Shown piece after piece: positions 40,735-50,882 of a stretch of 64,000 nucleotides of DNA. The notes beneath the pieces were generated by a model. That model was not told the origin of the DNA, did not search any database, and saw only the letters and a program-made list of their open reading frames with translations. The stretch is from Bacteroidota bacterium (GTDB taxonomy: Bacteria > Bacteroidota > Bacteroidia > AKYH767-A > 2013-40CM-41-45). Location of the stretch: positions 124,001 to 188,000 of the forward strand of contig JADJFC010000009.1 in the NCBI GenBank assembly GCA_016708785.1, written 5' to 3'. The translations under genes and the position numbers were made by a program. Positions within the stretch are counted from its first letter, which is position 1, and every line of letters starts with the position of its first letter.

Positions 40735-41038
40735 ATTTAGTTTCAAAACAATTGAATATTCAAAGGAATGTTGAGAATTTAATAAAATTCGCGATATTTA
40801 ATTAGTAGTCCGGTAATTTCAGATTAATTGGCTCATTTGTTTTAAAATTGACATCATAGTCGATGTCTTCTATTGTTTTATGCAACATTTTGGAGTTAAA
40901 TAAACAACAGGAATTTTGATTCAATTAACGACAAATTCATGGTTAATAATACATATATTTCTTCGGAAACCTATAAAATTTATTAGGAATATAAGAAATA
41001 AATTTTATTTTTGATCAAAATATTTAAAGCTATAAAAA
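40735..41038. other. Intergenic region with a second IS-end-like sequence
   Basis: No gene supported. At about 40811-40850 there is a degenerate match to the IS end (TAATTTCAGATTAATTGGCTCAT...TTTTAAAATT). It may be an older IS end or part of a lost gene: on the minus strand a short frame reads 'FKTNEPINLKLPDY' before a stop. The rest is AT-rich leader for the next gene. Confidence 0.4.
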
Positions 41039-41653
41039 ATGAAACGAGCACTAATTTTGTCTACTCTAGTAGTAATAGTTGCATTAATAAATATCAATAA
41101 TGTTTTTGCAGGAAAGATTATATTAAAATCAGGAACTTTATCGATTTTAAAATCTCAAAAAAATATTAGAGTACAGTTCGATTATTCGAATATGACTGTT
41201 GGGAAAAAATTGACAGAAGAAGAGTATGTAAATAAAAAAATGAGTGAACGAAATGAAAAATCGCAAGGTTCAGGTGAAAATTGGAGGTCTGGTTGGATCA
41301 ATGCTAGGAAGGACCGGTATCAACCTAAGTTCATTGAGCTTTTAATAAACAGACAAATAAACAATCATTAACAATTTTAGAAAATGGCGATTCTCCAGTA
41401 TACTTTAATAGTTAAGACAGTTTATACTGAGCCCGGTTTTAATGTTGGTGTTTTGAGAGAAAGAGCAAGGGTTAACTTTGTTTTTTATTGGTTGAAACCT
41501 TAAATCCAACAAAAGCAATTGCTGAACTAAGTGCTGATGCAATTCCCGGACAAACGATGGGTTATGATTTTGATTCAAGTTCGCTCAATTGCTGAGTCGT
41601 ATGCAAAAGTTGGTAAAATGCTTGGTCAATTTATTATTGATGAAATAAAATGA
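41039..41653 (+). CDS. Secreted protein of unknown function (frameshifted)
   Basis: A signal peptide ('MKRALILSTLVVIVALININNVFA' in part) is followed by 'GKIILKSGTLSILKSQKNI', 'QFDYSNMTVG' and 'RKDRYQPKFIELL'. Continuing in other frames one reads 'YTLIVKTVYTEPGFNVGVL' and 'AYAKVGKMLGQF', which together look like one conserved Bacteroidota hypothetical family of about 205 residues. At least three indels break it (about 41325, 41480 and 41580). Family from recollection; no function known. Confidence 0.6.
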
Positions 41654-41720
41654 GGCACAACTTGCAGATTCGACTTCTACCTATGACCTTTGACTTTCAC
41701 TATTATTAATAACTGAGATC

Positions 41721-42069
41721 ATGAAAAAAAGTTCTTTCTGAAACCTGTTACATTGATAACTGTTTTCCTTGTTTTATTAATTGTTAGCTCATGTAAGAAG
41801 GATAAACTGGAGCCACCAATTTCTGAATACATTGGGTATATTTCAAGTACCCAAGATAGCGATGGTGAGTTTAGCATTGATGCAGATGGAGATGGGGATA
41901 TCGATGGTTATGCCACCTGTTTAAATTCAGCCATGGCCACTGAAATCAACAATCACATCAACCAATACATGGGCGCAGAATCCTTTTTGAAGGTGGGGCC
42001 AAGTTGACTGATGCAGCCCATATAAAATATCAGGTAACCGCCATTCTTGAAAGGGATCGTGGGTATTAA
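41721..42069 (+). CDS. Small lipoprotein, frameshifted in an A-homopolymer
   Basis: After the ATG at 41721 an A7 run is followed by the correct frame only if one A is added: it then reads a lipoprotein signal ending 'LLIVSSCKKD', with the lipobox Cys. An Asp/Gly-rich segment follows ('DSDGEFSIDADGDGDIDGY'), which may bind calcium. A second shift near 42000 restores 'LTDAAHIKYQVTAILERD' to a stop at 42069. Intact length about 115 residues. Function unknown. Confidence 0.6.
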
Positions 42070-42091
42070 TTAACAACAGTAAATGATGCAT

Positions 42092-42436
42092 TCATTTTAA
42101 AAATATGATCTCCGCTTTGTACAGCTTGGCAGATACGCTGAATTCATTTGTTGTACTTTGTTGAAACTGTAATTCTAAGAAGATACATGAGTGTGCATTG
42201 GGGTCGATAATACTTAGAAATTTTATATTACTCGCTTTTTGAAGCATAGTTTTCCCCATTTTTTCCTTTTCTGCTACCTCTTTTACCAATTCTATCATAC
42301 AAACACCAGGCACAACAGGTATATTTGGAAAGTGGCCATGATAAATGGCATGCTTGGAATTTAACTGGATAGAATAAATATGCTTTTCGTTTTCTATGCG
42401 GTTATCAGTAATTTTATAAAATTCGTCCAGTAGCAT
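42092..42436 (-). CDS. Hotdog-fold 3-hydroxyacyl-ACP dehydratase, flexirubin locus
   Basis: 114 residues with the FabZ/FabA-like signature 'HGHFPNIPVVPGVCMIELV' (about 33-51), including the His and the PxxPG loop. It probably removes water from 3-hydroxyacyl-ACP during chain building. It is the last gene of the minus-strand pigment locus, starting 6 bases after the lipoprotein gene. The C-terminus ('AEIIFLK') may be altered by an indel. The catalytic acid is not obvious. Confidence 0.75.
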   Translation of the reverse strand: MLLDEFYKITDNRIENEKHIYSIQLNSKHAIYHGHFPNIPVVPGVCMIELVKEVAEKEKMGKTMLQKASNIKFLSIIDPNAHSCIFLELQFQQSTTNEFSVSAKLYKAEIIFLK

Positions 42437-42442
42437 TAGTGT

Positions 42443-43055
42443 TCAATTTGTCTCCAGTGAGATTGTGAAATTAAAATGTTTGTGTGAAATAGTAATTATT
42501 GATGGTATGCCGTTAGAATAGTTGAGTAATGTAACGTCAACTTTAGGCTTTCTCTTGGAAGCCAATTCTATTCGTACCAAGGAATTGCAAATGGAATCTG
42601 TAACCATATAAATGTTTTCGTTTCTCTGATGGAATAAATAATAGTTCTGTTGTTTGATATTCAAACGACATTTTGGATGGGAATTGTAAGTTGTTCATTA
42701 ACATCAATTCGAAATCTATTCGCAATGTATTAATAATAGCTTTCTTGTCCATTTTTTTTAAAATTGAATGAACTTTAAATCCTGTTGATCGATCGAACTC
42801 AAAATCGAAAAAAGTAAGTCCTGTTTCATTGGTGAAAATTGTGCGAATACTACTGTCCGGCATTGCTTTGATTAGGAGTAATCCGCTCATGTGTTTGTTG
42901 AGGATATCAATACTTGCTGTATATAAGGCCGAACCGTACGATGGCCGGAATTTTTCAAGGTCGCATGATTTATCTTCGGTTTTCGTGAGCTCTTTGTAAA
43001 CGGATGAACATGAGCAACATAAAAACAAGAGACTACTTAATATAAAATAGCGCAT
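42443..43055 (-). CDS. Flexirubin-locus outer-membrane lipoprotein, one frameshift
   Basis: An N-terminal lipoprotein signal ('MRYFILSSLLFLCCSCSS') is followed by about 180 residues of mixed strands. The frame shifts near 42655: the first part ends with 'MLMNNLQFPSKM', and the natural continuation is 'NIKQQNYYLFHQRNENIYMV... KHFNFTISLETN'. Lipoproteins of this kind lie beside LolA in flexirubin loci and may help move the pigment to the outer membrane (inference). Its start overlaps the end of lolA. Confidence 0.65.
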
Positions 43056-43664
43056 CAGGAATATTTGTATTGTTTTCTCTGTTTAAGAAGGATATGATAG
43101 TATTATCGTCTGTTAGCTCTATCATTTCAACTTTGGAAACAGTGTAAGTTTTTTGTCAACGGTGATATTGATGTTTTTAAAAAAAATCTTTGAGGCCTTT
43201 TGATGTTGGAATCATTTCAATCTTGTATGCCTGATCAGATTCAAATATACTGATTTTGAATTCCGGGTTATTCAAAATTGTTCCCTGAAGACGCAATCAG
43301 CTATGATCTGGCTGATTTGCCTGAAGAGTTTATTCCCTTTTGTGGAAATCGTATTTTCGTTCAATCGATCCTTAATATAAATTCTATTCTGATTAATAAT
43401 AATTAAATACTGAAATGGCTGGGTATATTCCATTCTCACTTTGCTTTCTTTTTAAACCAAAATTCTCCTTTCAGGATTGATTTTTCGGAAATCATGCTCA
43501 TGTTTTTCTGAATAAAATCACATTTAATTGAATTTGTTTGTATTGCTACGGAGAAAATTTTGATTTGAATTTCGCCGTGTCCTCAATGGGAGTAAATGCA
43601 CGATGTTGACAGAAGCTATTCAAGCTCCAGAACATAAAAATGCGATTGGAATTAGTTTATGCAT
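43033..43664 (-). CDS. lolA: LolA-family outer-membrane lipoprotein carrier, several frameshifts
   Basis: Piecing frames together from the ATG at 43664 gives 'MHKLIPIAFL', 'FKSKFSVAIQTNSIKCDFI', 'SEKSILKGEFWFKKKAK', 'VRMEYTQPFQYLIIIN', 'GNKLFRQISQIIADCV' and 'GLKDFFKNINITVDKK'. This is the LolA pattern of a periplasmic carrier with a hydrophobic groove. At least four single-base breaks occur. The end (TAG at 43035-43033) overlaps the lipoprotein start. In this locus it probably carries the pigment or its precursors, not ordinary lipoproteins; that is inference. Confidence 0.7.
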
Positions 43665-44422
43665 AGGGCAATTTTAAGCAATTGATCTAACCGGACCCAT
43701 TCATATCCTTGTGAACGGCCATCTTGAATTATTTTGATAAAGTAGCTACAGTAATTTTACTGGTATCATGCAAAGGATCACTGCACGGGTGGAAGGAACG
43801 TTTGATCTTTTCTCTCAATCTGACCGGATCACGGATCACTGTATCCATGGAACGAATACTCCAGCCAATAGGGATGTAATTTCCCTTTTTTATTGCTCTA
43901 GCTATGTTTGAATTTACTACGCCATAAGGAGGACGAAAAAAGTGTGGTCTAATATTGTCAACTTGATAGACCAAGTCGTCTAATTTTTTTAAATCACGAA
44001 ATATTTTTTGTGAAGGGAAAAAGTCAAATATGTAACTATGCGAATAGCTGTGGTTACCAATGATATGCCCGTTATTGCTAATTTCTTTAAGTAATGCTTC
44101 ATTCCCTTTAATTTTATTTCCAATTAAAAAAAAAGCTGATTCAACCTTTTTGTTCCTTTAATACTCTTAATATCTCAGAGCTGAATTGTGACGGTCCATC
44201 ATCAAAGGTAAGAGCCATTATTTTTTCAGTAGTATTTGCAGAACAAATTATTTTCATAAAAAAATTGGATTGAATATTATAACAACCGTAAAAAATAATT
44301 GCTGACCACCCAATAAATAGAGCAAGATATAAATAATTAGAGAGATGAAAAAAATAATTCATACCAACTAGCACTAAAGCGATTAAAGTAAATATAATGT
44401 TCGTGTTTTTAAAGGTCAACAT
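43652..44422 (-). CDS. Polysaccharide deacetylase (NodB-like), flexirubin locus, frameshifted
   Basis: Two or three N-terminal membrane helices (about 8-50) are followed by NodB-type motifs: 'MALTFDDGPS' (metal/catalytic Asp pair), 'GNHSYSHS' (metal His residues) and 'RPHFFRPPYG'. The natural protein runs through 44141-43974, where a single-base break interrupts it, and a second break is near 43780. Length would be about 255 residues. Carbohydrate-esterase-4 enzymes deacetylate sugars; a member in this operon is known from flexirubin loci, but its role in pigment synthesis is unclear. Confidence 0.75.
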
Positions 44423-45474
44423 GCAGACAAGAGTAGTATTGAATGGTTTTCTGAAGAATCGTGGTTATAAATTAATACTCTTTTTAAGTTGTTGGTCGGC
44501 TAACGGGAGTACGTCATGAAACGGTATTTTCCCGGTCAGGAGAGTCATTGTTCCTAGCCAAAGAGCAAAGGCTGAAGAAGTAGGATATTCGCCGCATAGG
44601 TGTTTGTAATTGCATGTTCTAACATCCTTCAATATTGATTGTTCAAGGTAAGAATATATTTCATCACCTTTTAAATTTCCATTTCTGCCAAAGATCACAA
44701 GGTCTATAGCCTTTACCGAAAGGGATTGGGATTTTAAAAAGTCGTCAATTTTTGATACTACCTCTTCAAAGTCCGCAGGTTTGATAAAGGTTGTAAATTT
44801 CTCAAGACAAACACATGGTTTCGACGGGTGACTATTCCCTAGTAAAAGAATGTTGCACCTTCTCCCGAAACTGTGCCCTTCTCAACTGTAGAAAACAAGT
44901 TTACAGTTGAGAGATCTTTTCGATATAATCCGAAACGGCTTAGTATTTTATGGCTTTGAGGAGTTGTTTCGTCGATACCGCCAACCAAAATAGTTTCTGT
45001 ATCATCTTCCTGAAAGAGGAAAGCGGCGTCGTATAAAGCACTTTCAAAGGTAAGCCCACTATGGACGTAGGTGTTGTTATAATTATGACATTTGATCAAT
45101 AAAGCAATCTGAGAGCCTACTGTATTGTGTGTTGATTGAATAAATGCAGTTGGTGAAAGCATTTCTTCATTGCTCTCTGTCATCCTGGTAAGAAAAAGAG
45201 CGGTATCTTCGAGACAACCGTATGCCGTGCCGATAATTATAGCGTCGGGTTGTTCGATACTTGCTTCAGTCAGACAATCCAACGCAGCTGTTACTCCCAT
45301 TCTTATCACTCTGCTCATTCTGCGTAACAGTTTGATATCAATATGATTTTTGTAATCAGGTTCCATGCACATAAACTTTGTTGAAGAAAATACTTTTCGC
45401 ATTTGCCTTGACAATTGTTTTTCAAATGTCGGCTGAGGAGATATAGCAGAGCAGGAGTGGATGTAAATTTTCAT
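44416..45474 (-). CDS. Ketosynthase-like chain-length factor (no active-site Cys), frameshifted
   Basis: A beta-ketoacyl synthase fold. 'STHNTVGSQIALLI' is present, but the position of the nucleophile Cys reads 'YVHSGLTFESAL'. It therefore resembles chain-length-factor or decarboxylase partners, not active ketosynthases. Breaks occur at about 44838 and 44470. The continuation 'KPCVCLEKF...VIFGRNGN...GEYPTSSAFALW... SENHSILL' completes about 350 residues, with the stop (44418-44416) overlapping the deacetylase start. It lies 1 base after the stop of the next ketosynthase gene, suggesting a heterodimer of the two. Confidence 0.75.
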
Positions 45475-45475
45475 A

Positions 45476-46569
45476 TCAGACTGCAGAAAAGATCAATGAT
45501 GTGCAATTTCCGCCGAATCCAAAAGAATTCGACAGGACATTTTTAAGCGTTGGGTTAACAGAAAAATTTATTTCAGGTGAAAAGGGAAATTCTTCCATTT
45601 GTGTTTTGAATCGAAGATTGGGATAAATGAATCCGGATTTGATAGATAGTGCAGAAAAAACTGCTTCAATACCACCGCAACCACCAAGAGTATGGCCTGT
45701 AAACGCTTTGGTTGAGCTCATAAGAGGGTAGGCAGCTTCAAATAATCGTTTTATTGCTGTAGCTTCTGAACGATCATTATTCTGTGTTCCTGTTCCATGA
45801 AGGTTTATATATCCTATATCATGCGGCTCCACTCCACTCTTTTTTAAAGCACCTTGCATTGCCATATATGAACCGATTCCTTCCGGAGAAGAAGCGGTTT
45901 GGTGATATGCATCGTTTGAATTATGATAGCCACTAAGCAGACAATAGGTATTTGAAAGCAAAGCTGCAATCTTTTCAGAGACGAGTACAAGGTATCCAGC
46001 ACCTTCACCTAGGTTCAGCCCATTTCGGTTTGTCCCTGGCGTATAAGCCGGGCTGCAAGGAGTATCGAATTAGCCGACGATGAACAAGCTGTGCTAATGG
46101 TACTTACAAAATGCCGAATACCTAATTTCTGTGCAACAAGATCGGTAACACTTCCGCATTCGTGATTAATTACATTTATTAATCGACCCTTTTCATTGTT
46201 CGGGAGAAAGTTTTCGAAAAATATTTCAGTGAGATCCATACCACCAACAGAGTTGGCAGAAATAAACCCTGTCCTAAGAGATTCCAGCTCCGGGATGTTT
46301 GCTTCATACAATGCTTCCTTTGCGGCCATGAAGCTCAATAATGCTGTTCGAGGGACATTCGAATTCAAACCCGTTTGATTTGCTAATTCGAGATTTGACA
46401 GCTTTACTTCGCCAACCGGGAATACATCCTTATGAACGGTGCGTAAGTTAGTAATAGGGCCAATTCCGGTCCGGCCATTTTGTAGCGCAGAAATACACTC
46501 TATCCTATTGTTTCCAATTGCTGAGATCACGCCAACACCAGCGACGAAAACTGATTGATTTTTACTCAT
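45476..46569 (-). CDS. Beta-ketoacyl-ACP synthase (FabF-like), internal deletion
   Basis: The N-terminal part has 'VFVAGVGVISAIGNN' and the nucleophile Cys in 'STACSSSANS' (about 165). The C-terminal part has both His residues ('NLHGTGTQNN', 'AFTGHTLGGCGG') and 'NSFGFGGNCTSL'. Between them, after 'RLIRQGQ', the sequence jumps directly to 'RNGLNLGEGAGYLV' in a new frame. Compared with normal ketosynthases about 40-45 residues are missing (the region before 'RxGLNLGEGAG'). Intact, it would be about 400 residues. It pairs with the CLF-like gene and extends the polyene on ACP. Confidence 0.8.
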
Positions 46570-46582
46570 TTTTAATAGTAAA

Positions 46583-46884
46583 CTATTTCTGCTGGTGTTG
46601 AGTGATATATTCTGCTATCGTACGTATGGAATGAAAAACTTTTGGGCCATCTTCTGCATTTGTGAATTTGATCTTATACTGTTGTTGAAGAAGAACGATC
46701 AATTCTAAAGCATCGATTGAGTCGAGCCCAAGACCTTCCACAAAAGTGGTTGATCATCACCGATATTATCGGGATTCATGTCCTGTAGATTTAGCTGAGC
46801 AATGATCTGAGATTTCAGATCAGCCATTAATTTTCCATTTATCTGATTATATAGTTGTGAGCAATTTTCCTTACTAAAAGGCAT
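46583..46884 (-). CDS. Acyl carrier protein 1 (flexirubin locus), frameshifted
   Basis: The ACP core is 'MADLKSQIIAQLNLQDMNP... GLGLDSIDALELIVLLQQQYKI' with the phosphopantetheine Ser in 'GLDSIDA'. One base is missing near 46745, so the Ser-containing helix is in another frame than the start. Two starts are possible: ATG 46884, overlapping the previous stop (TAATG), or ATG 46827, just before 'ADLKSQ', which fits ACP length better. It carries the growing polyene chain. Confidence 0.8.
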
Positions 46885-47456
46885 TATATTATTTTGAACA
46901 TTTTTTCTACAAGCATTAGCATTACTGAGTATTCTGATTCGAGACACTCAACCCAACCACAAATGCAAGCGCGAAGAGCCTGTTCTTCAAATAGCGATTT
47001 GACATAAATACTAGTGAGCTCAGGGTCGAAAGCAGAGCTGATAAAGAAGCTGTTTTCGCCTTTGATTTTATTTCGGATGCATATTTCACCTATCACAATA
47101 TTTGGCAAAGTATACGCGAATAAAGAGGGACTCGCTATATCTTGTGTGGATTGGAAATATTTTATGTCGGTATCGAGACTGGAATTTGTATTTGATAAGT
47201 TTACTCCTATTTCTTCCGGCAAATATTTTTCAGACAGTTTGTTATCTTTCAGTAATAGTTCTGTTGCCAGAAATCCTAACTTACTTAAATTGTCCATTTT
47301 GTAAAACTTTGGATATGTAATACCAAGGAATATATAAATTGATCCTAAAAAATCAGATATGTTTGTTCCTGAATATTCAAATACCGATATCCCGTCCTTA
47401 ATTAAGTTGTTTTTACGGATTAGGATACTCGAAGATATTTGTAATTTAGCCGACAA
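46884..47456 (-). CDS. Flexirubin-locus ketosynthase-N-domain-like protein
   Basis: 190 residues and apparently intact. 'YPKFYKMDNLSKLGFLATELLL' (two parts) and 'SPSLFAYTLPNIVIGEICIR' recall the N-terminal half of a ketosynthase without active-site Cys or His. I recognise it as a conserved, function-unknown member of flexirubin loci, annotated in genomes as a beta-ketoacyl synthase-like protein. It sits between the methyltransferase and ACP 1. I infer a structural or interaction role with the ketosynthase pair. Confidence 0.65.
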   Translation of the reverse strand: MSAKLQISSSILIRKNNLIKDGISVFEYSGTNISDFLGSIYIFLGITYPKFYKMDNLSKLGFLATELLLKDNKLSEKYLPEEIGVNLSNTNSSLDTDIKYFQSTQDIASPSLFAYTLPNIVIGEICIRNKIKGENSFFISSAFDPELTSIYVKSLFEEQALRACICGWVECLESEYSVMLMLVEKMFKII

Positions 47457-47505
47457 CTTCTTGTTTAAATTTAATTTTTAATTGAACAATTGTACTTATA
47501 TTAAT

Positions 47506-48571
47506 TTATTTTGCTTTGATCTGAATTAGAGAATGACTCAAGCCGATACCATCTCTCATTTCTTCAACGCGAAGTCCGGCCTTTTCTATGCACTTAATGA
47601 AAACATCTGAGTGATACATTTGGCTGTTCCATTGGCCATAGTTGTAAAATAAAGCGATGTCTGAGAAAGGCAAAATGAAGCTGATTCGAAACGCTGACGA
47701 TTCCCAAAACGGCTCAAGTATGAATATGCTACCATTCATATTTAGCGAAGCAGAACATCGACGAAGAATTGAAGTGATTTCCGATTCTGAAAAGCAATCC
47801 AGAAATTGACTCATCCATATCGCATCGTAGCCTTTTGGAAATTCCTGTGATTCGTCGAGAATATTCGAGCAATGAAAATCGATTCGGTCAAATTCCAATT
47901 GGTCCTGAAGGGATTTTTCGCCATTTGAATTTGGCCAGGCAGGTCCAATATTGTGATCGTTGCATATTGTGAATGTTTAGTACAAGCGAGTGCAAATTTA
48001 CCTGTGTTACCGCCAATATCCAGAATTGTTTTTGGAGAATTACTAAACACTGCTTCTAAAGCTTTTGGTAAAGCATTGTCTGAATAAAAGTGATCAAAAG
48101 CAAACCAGCTTTTTTGTACATCTGCAGGAAGTTCTGAAAGTCCCTCATAGATGGTTTTATAGGAGCCAAAGACTTTTAGTCCTTCTGGTTTGCCGGTTGT
48201 AATGCTCTTCTCCAGTTCAAATAGGCCAAGGTAGCACACGTCATTTATGAAATCCATATTTACACGTGTAAGTTCATCGTGTAAAATAAAATAGCCGGTT
48301 TTGTAAGATGGTAATTGTCTTCGCTTTCAGTAACCAAACCGATATTTAACCCTGACTCGAGTAGTACACGAACGCCATATATTGGAAGATTTAACCTGGA
48401 AGAAATATTGTTTAATGAAATACCGGAATTTCTGTTGTCTTCAATAATTTGAAGTATCCCAAGATTTCTAAGTGATAGGGCAGATTGGAAAACAACAGGA
48501 GCAAAAGCAATACGTTGTGCGTTTTCTTTTGCTTCAAGAGCTGTTTCTTTGATGTACGAACTGTGACTCAT
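47506..48571 (-). CDS. SAM-dependent (O-)methyltransferase, two frameshifts
   Basis: About 350 residues. An N-terminal winged-helix dimerisation domain ('ALSLRNLGILQIIED', 'ISSRLNLPIYGVRVLLESG') is followed by a Rossmann SAM-binding domain ('TILDIGGNTGKFALAC', 'VTILDLPGQ'-like, 'DAIWMSQFLDCFSE', 'ILEPFWES'). Breaks near 48258 and 47900 split it into three frames. I prefer the start ATG 48571 ('MSHSSYIKETAL'). It probably methylates the aryl ring or its hydroxyl; some flexirubins carry a ring methyl or O-methyl group, so the position is not decided. Confidence 0.8.
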
Positions 48572-48605
48572 TATCTTTAATAGAGAATTTTTCTTGATCA
48601 ATTTA

Positions 48606-49758
48606 TTAATTTGGCTTACTATTTAATTTACTAAAAACCAGCGCTGCGTTACACCCTCCAAAACCGCTTCCGGTTTTCAGACAATGAGAAATTGGAGTTT
48701 CCTGCAGAGTATCTATTACATTTATTTCTACAGGGACACCATTCTCTTCTTTATAGCTAAGAGTAGGGAAAATTAAATTTTCTTTCAATGAATGAATGCA
48801 TACGATTGATTCCACCAAACCTGCTGCACCTAATGTATGCCCGAAATAACTCTTTAGGCTGTTTACTGGAACACCCGACAACCCTGATAATGAAAATGCT
48901 TTCGCTTCCATTTCATCATTAAAACCGTTGCGGTACCATGCGCTGAAATAAAACCAAGCGATGTACAGGTTACAGAAGCATTTTCCATGGCTTTGTTAAT
49001 TGCCCAAGAAAGTTCTTCACCGGTTCTGGAAGGGCCGGAAATATGGTTTGAATCGTTACTCAATGCTCCGCCTTTTAATACTACGTCATTTCCGGAAGCG
49101 GATACTTTATTTGTCAAAACCAAGGTAGCAGCGGCTTCACCAAGATTTATTCCGTTACGGTTTTTATCAAATGGTTTACATAAACTATTGCTTAATGCCT
49201 TGAACGAGTCGAACCCCGAAAAAACAAAACGCGTTATCAGATCAGAGCCAGTGACAATTGCATTGTCATACTGACCGGATTGTATCATTCTCTTTGCGAA
49301 TAGAAGACCAGATAACCCAGAGATACAGGCGTTGGAAACAACGACCGGTTTGTTTCTATGGCCGAAATAGTCCGAAATTTTTGAGCAGACGTTGATAAAG
49401 AAATCCGGTTTCTCAATTCTTGACTCATTGGTTCGGCTTCGAGAAGATTAATATTGCCCTTCGTAGAAGAAATTACAAGCAAGGTGCGTAGGTCACTGAT
49501 ATTAACTTCAGTATTTTTAAGTGCTTCTGTAATCGATTCAATAATTAAATTTTCAAATTTTGTGAAGTTTTTAAGTCCACTGTCAATTAGATATAAATAA
49601 TTACTAGGAAATAACGACCCGAAAAACCCGGATCGGGAAATGGAAAAGTCTTCATGATATTTCACGCCGGATTTCCCTTGTTTAATAGCCGAAATATTTT
49701 CAGCAGTTGTTTTACCCAATGGGGAAATAATATTATCTGATGCAATAACTAGTTCCAT
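48606..49758 (-). CDS. Beta-ketoacyl-ACP synthase, two frameshifts
   Basis: From ATG 49758 ('MELVIASDNIISPLG'), 4 bases after the thioesterase stop. The active-site region can be restored across the break at about 49370-49285 as 'VVVSNACISGLSGLL', with the nucleophile Cys. 'FISAHGTAT' and 'YFGHTLGAAGLVE' supply the two His residues, and a second break lies near 48910. About 385 residues when intact. One of four ketosynthase-type proteins here; specificity (early or late elongation) is not readable. Confidence 0.8.
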
Positions 49759-49762
49759 TTTT

Positions 49763-50188
49763 TTAAATAAGATCAAGTTTATTTTTCCACTCTTCGAAAA
49801 ATAAAGGGTTGGTCAATTGAAGTGCCATAGTGTTTTTATTCAGGAAGACCTGAATCGAAGAGCCATTTGCAACTTGTTCCAAAGTTTGTGCATTAAAGAT
49901 ATTGTAGGTGAATTTTATTTTAGCAGCATCGCAATGAAAAAAAGTGGATTTAATGATCAAACGGTCTCCATATTTAAGGGGTCGTTTGTAGTCGCATTGT
50001 ATGCTGATGATAGGAGTAACGAAGCCCTGATTAAACACGTCCAAGTAGGAGAGCCCATGCTTTATTCCGAAATCTTCTCGACCATCTTCGAAATAACGTA
50101 TATAATGCCCATGCCATACAATCCCTAAAGGATCGGCTTCATTGAATTTTACGCTTATATCAATGCTCTCTGTTAAACTTTTTTTCAT
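49763..50188 (-). CDS. Hotdog acyl-CoA/ACP thioesterase (4HBT family)
   Basis: 141 residues, intact. 'FNEADPLGIVWHGHYIRYFE' (about 15-34) is the 4-hydroxybenzoyl-CoA-thioesterase-type signature with the catalytic Asp. The family cleaves acyl thioesters. In this locus it may edit stalled chains or release the product before ester formation. It starts downstream of the secreted protein at 50865 and is followed 4 bases later by a ketosynthase. Confidence 0.85.
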   Translation of the reverse strand: MKKSLTESIDISVKFNEADPLGIVWHGHYIRYFEDGREDFGIKHGLSYLDVFNQGFVTPIISIQCDYKRPLKYGDRLIIKSTFFHCDAAKIKFTYNIFNAQTLEQVANGSSIQVFLNKNTMALQLTNPLFFEEWKNKLDLI

Positions 50189-50217
50189 GTTAATTTTCTA
50201 GTCGCACTTGAATGGAT

Positions 50218-50865
50218 TTATTTTAATTCAGAGTTCCATTTTTTATATTCCTTTTTTTCGATTTGTTTCAGTATTTCGTAAATAGTGTTTGCCCAATAAT
50301 TTCTAAACCCAAAGCCGCCTGGCTTGGCAGTCATGCGTTTTGTTAAAAGAATATTTTTTGTTTCAAGATCCAAAATGGTAATATACATGGATGCATTCAA
50401 TGAGGTTTTGTCTAAGTTTTCAACTAAAAATACGATTCCATATCCTTTTTTGTCATTAAAGTTGTATCCCTTTGCAATTTTTTCAACCATAGTTTCATTC
50501 ATTCGAGACATTTCGTTAAGGTTAATAGCTGCAATTTTAGCAGGATCCACTTTTGAGTTGTTAATTTGAATTTGACTAAGATCAAAAGTCAGGTTGGTCC
50601 TCCGGAAACTTTTTGATATATTATATTTTTGCGATTCGTTTAAGATAAGTTCATTAATAGAATTGAAGTATCGTTCCTTGATATCCAGTGTACTTGTATT
50701 TGGGTCACCTAAGATTCTTGTTTCTGAAAAATCAAGTCCAAGCCAAATTGTAGTTGTATTGGGATTGTTGAAGAATTCTTTTAGCGATTGTGAAGAAGTC
50801 GGCTTTACAAAGCTAATCATTAAAAGACTATAGCATAAGATTATGGAGTAAGATGTTGATTTCAT
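50218..50865 (-). CDS. Secreted protein of unknown function, flexirubin locus
   Basis: About 215 residues from ATG 50865, which starts a signal peptide ('MKSTSYSIILCYSLLMISF'); a longer frame to 50910 would overlap the upstream gene and spoil the signal. 'TTTIWLGLDFSETRIL' and 'KKGYGIVFLVENLDKT' suggest an alpha/beta fold. I do not recognise a named family. Location in the operon and secretion suggest a part in moving or attaching pigment at the envelope. Confidence 0.65.
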   Translation of the reverse strand: MKSTSYSIILCYSLLMISFVKPTSSQSLKEFFNNPNTTTIWLGLDFSETRILGDPNTSTLDIKERYFNSINELILNESQKYNISKSFRRTNLTFDLSQIQINNSKVDPAKIAAINLNEMSRMNETMVEKIAKGYNFNDKKGYGIVFLVENLDKTSLNASMYITILDLETKNILLTKRMTAKPGGFGFRNYWANTIYEILKQIEKKEYKKWNSELK

Positions 50866-50882
50866 ATTCTTTATTTTAAGGA

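Noticed and set aside
40492..40746. An 84-codon minus-strand reading frame at the right end of the IS
   Set aside because: It runs over the terminal inverted repeat, has no recognisable motif, and the region is frame-damaged.
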